A stretch of DNA of 64,000 nucleotides from Tubiluchus corallicola (Eukaryota; Priapulida; Priapulimorpha; Priapulimorphida; Tubiluchidae). Positions 59,601 to 64,000 of the stretch are shown here, in pieces; within the stretch, counting starts at the first letter, position 1, and every line of letters begins with the position of its first letter. The notes beneath the pieces are model-generated. The model did no database searches. It saw only the letters and a program-made list of their open reading frames with translations, and was not told the DNA's origin. The position numbers and the translations under genes are program-made. The DNA lies in the NCBI GenBank assembly GCA_030141605.1, contig JAQGDQ010000105.1, positions 124,001 to 188,000 of the forward strand, given 5' to 3'.

Positions 59601-59787
59601 CAGGAATCCATACTTTGCGTTTCTGGGACTTAAATGGTTCAGGAGGACTATGAATGCGTGAATAAGGTATGTGATTAAGCTCTTCCTCAGGGACACCTCT
59701 ATCTACAAAGTCAGGATCAATATCTTCTGTACTTCCAAGAACTTCAAACTCTGACTCAGAATCTTCAATAATCATCTGATCTGACAT
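56635..59787 (-). CDS. Pld: phospholipase D (PX-PH-HKD-HKD, PLD1/2-like), intronless ORF
   Basis: Phosphatidylcholine-hydrolysing phospholipase D, giving phosphatidic acid and choline at cell membranes; in animals it responds to PIP2 and small GTPases and serves vesicle traffic. The 1050-residue protein has a PX domain (about 62-195), a PH domain (about 202-308) with the W-F-V-V-K-D core, HKD motif 1 at H441-K443-D448 (HEKMVVIDQR, followed by FFGGLDICYARWD), a variable loop (about 490-600) and HKD motif 2 at H870-K872-D877 (HSKMLIVDDR, then GSANINDRSM). It ends LVPVDLWI, like the conserved PLD1 C-terminus. All key residues are present. I chose ATG 59787 (MSDQM) because an in-frame TAA lies 33 bases upstream and no earlier ATG exists. 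Unlike its vertebrate relatives the coding region has no introns; a splice acceptor sits 34 nt 5' of the ATG. Confidence 0.96.
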   Translation of the reverse strand: MSDQMIIEDSESEFEVLGSTEDIDPDFVDRGVPEEELNHIPYSRIHSPPEPFKSQKRKVWIPGKPINIKIIEAVRQPTKDIANPNVYVIEIEHGGYSWQVRRRHKHFGSLHNSLLMYRTQLHIPATAAKRSQAKGLKKQLPKFPRQPDGLVSPNKMEERKRQLEDYLQSLVRFQIYRNHPETLDFFEVSQLSFVDNLGSKMKEGMMKKRRGGHKGGCFSFITLPGPWKKRWFVVKDTYVTYVRPEDGVVSHLLLMDSGFKVQAGHSMTTVRHGVLITNNSRELLLTAWTHRRALEWEKEIKQAMETTGKEFIEPIRFDSYAPARPESYCRCFVDGAGYFDAVAEGIEIAKEEIFITDWWLSPELYLKRPALGDKYRFDLMLKRKADEGVKIFLLLYKEVEMALGINSAYSKICLTQKHPENIVVMRHPDHVPGGTFLWAHHEKMVVIDQRIAFFGGLDICYARWDTHQHRLTDLGQGGPFMPGPDSIKVGLQGSGLTNLLVNLAGLGNGQEQQHEHAQSPDSGKPESPITDEDNEAQGSTAVPVRNLSTIEDATDTSAIKRHNKYNPKAAYRRLSSRLKPVTELKRRRSLEAGRFPVFEEHGPPKVPGAFDVEPQGQKLWIGKDYSNFMFKDFADLDAPFTDLIDRHQCPRMPWHDIGACVYGKPARDLARHFIQRWNQCKIEKAKFESHYPLLLPKSYDHVTVPRHFKETSIKCTAQMLRSVSTWSIGVERTEDSIHQAYLSAIRESKHFIYIENQFFVTHIDQEFVKNGIALALYERIKQAHAAGENFRVYVVMPVLPGFEGEVGAPSGYAIQAICHWQYTSICRGGNSLIERLTRDGVPAHKYITFHGLRTHSVINGTPITELIYVHSKMLIVDDRICIIGSANINDRSMIGDRDSEVACIFEDSEFTPCLMDGKEAQCGKLVGPHRKLVFRELLGLIDAENGDDLVSDPCTDEFYKSVWLKTASVNTESFEKAFHCYPTDNVRTYEQLEEYKKETSLAETNPDEAREIVKNIKGYLILLPTMFLADSELRPPPTSKEGLVPVDLWI

Positions 59788-59821
59788 GATGCCTGTAGTA
59801 CTGTACACACTAGGTTACAAA
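59788..59821 (-). other. Pld: PLD 5' UTR, last noncoding segment
   Basis: On the - strand TTTTTTGTCTTCTTTCAG ends at 59822, a strong acceptor, followed by TTTGTAACC and the leader to the ATG. This marks the exon's 5' edge at 59821. Confidence 0.65.
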
Positions 59822-60372
59822 CTGAAAGAAGACAAAAAATGAAGGTGCTTTTACTTTTACCTTGCATTAAAAAAGTCATAAGTTATGTAAAACTACTCGG
59901 CTAGTAAATACTATAGGAACACAACAGGATACAGATGAAGATCGAAGCACAAGAACAGATGCAGGACTCATGCTTAACATGTTAGCATTTGCAAAGTCTT
60001 ACAAATGAACTGTAGTGTAGGCCTACAGAATTGTACTTAACCTTATTATACGTATATATGCACTGCTGTAACTCCATTTGCAATCACAAACAGTATTCTG
60101 TGTACAGATTTTAAGCCCATAATAAATAGGCGAACGTTTCTGCATATATGAAATTATAATCAATAGACATAATATTAGTCAATGAACAAGTTTGCACATT
60201 TAATATTTTGTGCTAATTTGTACACAAATAGTTTTAATTTTTCGCAATCAAATTTTGCCTACTGATTTTATAAAAAGTAAATGTGTGGTTATGCGGCTTA
60301 CTTATGCCCTACATTTCTAATATTCTAATATTTCTAAGGCAACCGGCTAGCTTACCGTCCCACCCTGCTTAC
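59822..60372 (-). other. Pld: probable PLD 5' UTR intron
   Basis: Acceptor as above; the best upstream donor on the - strand is ACTCAG|GTAAGC, with the intron beginning at 60372. The intron would be 551 nt. The first exon then lies upstream of 60373, in a locally CpG-richer stretch reaching about 60650, a likely promoter. Confidence 0.55.
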
Positions 60373-62615
60373 CTGAGTACGCCGACCTCGGCGGATAATT
60401 CTGTAAAGCGGCACTTCTAAAACTGGTTCTCTGACTAACTCGTCAAAATAATTTCATACATCATTAGTACACAACATGAATCTCATCGAAGACACGAATT
60501 TACTATGAACATGAAAAAATTCAGGTTAAGAAAAAAGTCTGACGCAATATACTCGTAGTAACACTCAAACAGGTCAAGCGCACGCCGCACAGAACGACAG
60601 GATGTTAAACAGGTTTGTGACTAGTGATTGTTAATCTGCACCAGGCACATGGAAACGATAAAAGCCATTCGCCTTTTCATCGTATTACGTAGTGAAACCA
60701 GGGGTCGCGTCTATCACGCGTTTCATTTTTTTCAGTTTTTAATTAAAATATATGTTCAATGTGTGTAACCCAATGGTAGCAGCCTTCGTGACTGATTCTA
60801 AGAAAAAAACGAAAGAGTTGTTGGCAAAGAGAAAAGTCAAAAGAATTTGTAGAATGTCAAAAGCACGCAGGCGTGCAGCACAGATCATTTTTTTTACGTA
60901 TAATGATCAAGGCGCGTGCAGTTACACAAGCTAAGCACCTAGGCAGCGTTGCAGGCCTACAAAACAGCGACAAAACAACAACATTACAACAATATCAGAG
61001 AAATGTTATTTTTTTAAATAATGGTGCATCCGCGGTATAGACTTGCTATTTTTAATTCCACTTCAAAACGGCTCTGTCTGTGGTCTGTCGCTATACAAAC
61101 GCTCACATTTCAAAATTAATAATGCACACACGTCATGACAAGTTAAATTGCCGTCTTGATAATCAATATTAATTCAAATATTAATCGAAAAATTACTGTT
61201 TTCGAAGAGTTAGTATATGGAAGCCGATTTGCCTTTATTGGTTGTCACTTTGTCATGGGAATTTGGTCGTTAATTGATGTTATGGTGTACCTTTGTAGCG
61301 CAACATGGCTGCACAATTTGTTACAAACTATAGTTTACAATCTGAACGCTTTTTAATCAATGTGTAACTGTGTAAGTCGACTTCTTTCGGTCTTTATATA
61401 TGTATTTGCAATTTCGATTAAGTAATAATTTACAACGCTAATTCAAAAGTGGTGTTCTTTGCCATCTAAACAATATACTTGACTCACACTGGTCATTTGA
61501 AAACGAACTAAACTCTGTAAATAATCCTCCAACCGCCCTATTTAATTTAATACCACTTTCTTCGTTACTTTCATTCTGAATGCCGTGGAAATCTGTAGAA
61601 CTAGTTATGCAAAATGTTGCGCGAAAGTGACACTCGACAGCCATGATGGGCAACATAAAGAAGTCTACGCTATTTCAGCTTATAGAGGGCTCGTAGTCGT
61701 TTTGTAGTAATTTACTTCCTGATCTGTGTACAGTGTACTTTGTCACTAAATTACCTGCTACATGTGGTGAGTAAAAATATCTTTGATTCACGTAATTGTG
61801 TTTTAATTTAAAAATTGAGGAGCAATGTTGTGTATTCATTAGTTAAAATAAAAAAGGTTTATTAAACACAACAAGATTTATTAATTAATTATTATTAATA
61901 TTTCGGGAAACCACTGCGTGCTCCCTGCATCAGATTACATTGCTAGCCAATCTAGCAATTCACAAGTTTGCTAATAAATTTCTTTAACCTACACGTCATA
62001 ATATAACGTATAAACAGTTTATTTAACCTATAGGTATAATTATAATAATGTTATAACTAACACCAAATATATACGGATAGTGGATATATTATACATGTAA
62101 TATATATTATGTATTAGTAATATTTACATAACTGCAGAACAACCCTTAGTTGGACAACAGTTATTTTTCCTTCGAAACTTAAAACTTGGCCATTTTATTG
62201 ATTACGTATTTTTATTGATTATTCCAAATAATTAGGCGCCTTTAGCAAACTACCAACAGTATAATGTGTGCCTATATGAGCAGTTATACATAATTGATTT
62301 TAGTTAATCATAATAGAAATAATTGTAACTGAGGTTTATTTGCAAGTGAGACTGACAGTCTGGTACACGTATAATACAAACTTTGAGGTTTAAGCACGTG
62401 ACTGCGAGTGGAACTTTTCTGCAGTTCATTTATTAGAAACATTTGTAAAGCTCTAGTTAGCCACTTTGAAAAATGCCCCCTCCCCTCCACAAAAAAACAA
62501 AAATTTTCTGGAGCGGGATGAAATAATCGCTTCGTAATTTGCAGATGTGATTTTGATTGTGAAGATGAAATTCTGAAAGTATACATTGGATTCAACATGC
62601 ACTGATTCATTTGCA
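60373..62615. other. divergent intergenic/promoter region between PLD and the cyclase-family gene
   Basis: Head-to-head spacer. It should contain the PLD first noncoding exon and promoter on the left and the cyclase gene promoter on the right. A 43-bp fragment of PLD coding sequence lies at 61495-61537. From 61840 to 62120 the DNA is extremely AT-rich. I see no other gene. Confidence 0.5.
61495..61537 (-). pseudogene. 43-bp fragment of PLD coding sequence
   Basis: Matches 59264-59306 in the PLD ORF at 42 of 43 positions, same orientation. It corresponds to PLD residues around LEDYLQSLVRFQ. Similarity stops abruptly on both sides and there are no splice sites at its edges, so it is a non-coding fragment. 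Confidence 0.9.
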
Positions 62616-63434
62616 ATGAGGACAACGAACGCATGCTTTATCTTTGCTGTTTTAGTAAACTCGTGCGTTTCTGAAATGTCCATTGTTGATCTTAGTCATG
62701 ATTACACCCATGAGGGCATGGTCTACTATCCCACACGTGACGTCATTAGACCATTCACAATGACAAAAGCACTAAGAGGTAGAAACAAAAAAGGCGTGTA
62801 TTGGGAAGTGAACAACTTCTGTACAGGAGAACATACAGGGACACATATGGATGCACCAAGGCACTCAATACCCGGAGGAAGAAGTATCGACCAACTGAGA
62901 CTAGAAGAATTAATTGGCGAAGCAGTTAATTTGGACATCAGTGGTAAAACAATGAAAAATGCAGATTACCAGTGCACTGTAAAGGATATTAAGGACTGGG
63001 AGAAGCGATATGGTGAAATACCACGAGGTAGTTTCTTCTTTTTGAGTACTGGTTGGCACAAATACTGGCCAGACAAGATTAAATATATAGGTAGTAATGC
63101 TACTCAAACAAACCGTGATCTCCATTTTCCCGGAATTCACCCAAAAGCCGCCAAATGGCTGATCGAGCAGCGAAAGATCAAAATGTACGGAGTGGACTGC
63201 ATTTCTGTAGACTATGGACAGACATCTATGCACGATGTTCACCGAATACTACTTTCGGCAGATATCCCAGTCTTAGAAAATGTTGCCAATCTTAATAAGT
63301 TACCCCCAACAGGCGGAAAAGTTCACGCTATTCCAATGAGAATAAAAGAAGGAAGTGGTGCACCAGCGAGAGTTTACGCACTCTTAGATGACGCATTCAA
63401 AGAATGCAATCTGCTCAAAGACACATGCAGTTAA
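62616..63434 (+). CDS. secreted cyclase / kynurenine formamidase-like metal hydrolase
   Basis: Member of the cyclase family (Pfam PF04199), which includes bacterial kynurenine formamidase and isatin hydrolase; these use a divalent metal to hydrolyse amide bonds. The 272-residue protein starts with a signal peptide (about residues 1-19, ACFIFAVLVNSCVS), then IVDLSHDYTHEGMVYYP. The metal-binding motif HxGTHxDxPxH is intact as EHTGTHMDAPRH. Later family blocks are present: GSFFFLSTGWHKYW, FPGIHPKAAKWLIEQ, GVDCISVDYG and SADIPVLENVANLNKLPPTG. The ATG at 62616 gives a good signal peptide; an earlier ATG at 62594 opens only a two-codon uORF. It is a single exon, divergent from PLD. Substrate is unknown: kynurenine-pathway or another small amide. 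Secretion argues against the usual cytosolic tryptophan pathway. Confidence 0.9.
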   Translation: MRTTNACFIFAVLVNSCVSEMSIVDLSHDYTHEGMVYYPTRDVIRPFTMTKALRGRNKKGVYWEVNNFCTGEHTGTHMDAPRHSIPGGRSIDQLRLEELIGEAVNLDISGKTMKNADYQCTVKDIKDWEKRYGEIPRGSFFFLSTGWHKYWPDKIKYIGSNATQTNRDLHFPGIHPKAAKWLIEQRKIKMYGVDCISVDYGQTSMHDVHRILLSADIPVLENVANLNKLPPTGGKVHAIPMRIKEGSGAPARVYALLDDAFKECNLLKDTCS

Positions 63435-63750
63435 GCAAAGAAAATGCGATATTGCGGTTTTATAATAACCACTGTTTGTTAAATTGACATAGTTGCTTCA
63501 TGTTTATCGCAGTACTAGTTAGCAAAAGATAATTACTTGCCAGCAAGGTTTATTTGTCTCAATAGTGTTACCACTATTATTCAATGTAGTAAAGCCGTTA
63601 TCAAACTCGGTTTTTAATGCTGAAAATACAAATGCTATTTTTTGTTTTAGATGCAGCACTAGTGACAATTGAGTTAGCCTGTTACCTTTTTACTGACTAC
63701 TCTTTATGATCTACATTACCTGTAGAAATTCTGAAATAGTTATCATAGCA

Positions 63751-63787
<37 letters not shown>

Positions 63788-64000
63788 GAAGAAGAAGAAT
63801 AATCGTTTATTTATCTTGTAACACACGCACAGTTATAATACAATTAATTTGGTAACAAAAATGTGAAGAAAGGGCAGCGAAAGACCAATTGGTCATCTAG
63901 TCAGCTGCCCTTTGGTTAGTGATGAACATTTTTATAGGCTCTATACTACAGTGTATTAGTGTTAGTACTGCTTATAATAAAAACTAAATTGTTGCGAATG
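63435..64000 (+). other. 3' region of the cyclase-family gene
   Basis: No coding sequence. An (AAT)n microsatellite with a short (AAG)n end lies at 63752-63799. An AATAAA signal occurs near 63976. Confidence 0.55.
63752..63799. repeat. (AAT)n/(AAG)n microsatellite
   Basis: About eleven AAT units followed by AAG units, downstream of the cyclase-family ORF. Confidence 0.95.

Noticed and set aside
59355-59661. Sense-strand frames inside the PLD gene
   Set aside because: PLD on the - strand is an intact 1050-codon ORF with all domains; the + strand frames are by-products.

Overview
The window is nuclear DNA from an animal, most likely an arthropod (a hexapod or close relative). It is AT-rich, with protein-coding exons split by long AT-rich introns that hold microsatellites, degenerate minisatellites and decayed retroelements. 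There are no bacterial operons, rRNA genes or CRISPR arrays. I cannot name the species from the sequence.

Region 1 (about 1.4 to 42.5 kb, + strand) is one long gene, lethal (2) giant larvae (l(2)gl/LLGL), the cell-polarity scaffold of the Scribble module. I could assemble 26 coding exons, all phase-consistent, plus a 57-nt cassette exon and a 5' noncoding exon. The protein is about 1250 residues and carries three large Lys/Glu-rich expansions: one inside the first beta-propeller, one directly after the aPKC phosphorylation box, and one as a C-terminal tail. Two introns use GC-AG splice sites. Where the l(2)gl reading frame ends is not settled.

Region 2 (about 46.2 to 51.3 kb, + strand) is a two-exon gene for an acidic, low-complexity protein of 460 residues with a C-terminal coiled coil and Lys-rich tail. 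I do not recognise the family. Its main exon opens with a strong splice acceptor, so it is either an independent gene with a noncoding first exon or a second cistron on l(2)gl transcripts. Its intron contains a decayed non-LTR retrotransposon, and a 106-bp inverted repeat pair brackets its first coding exon.

Region 3 (56.6 to 59.8 kb, - strand) is a complete phospholipase D of the PX-PH-HKD-HKD type in a single coding exon, with an apparent intron only in the 5' UTR. A 43-bp piece of its coding sequence recurs about 2.2 kb upstream of the matching site.

Region 4 (62.6 to 63.4 kb, + strand) is a single-exon gene for a secreted member of the cyclase/kynurenine formamidase-like metal hydrolase family. 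PLD and this gene are divergent; PLD and the region 2 gene are convergent. The four genes share no obvious pathway, although Lgl and PLD both act at membranes and in vesicle traffic in other animals.
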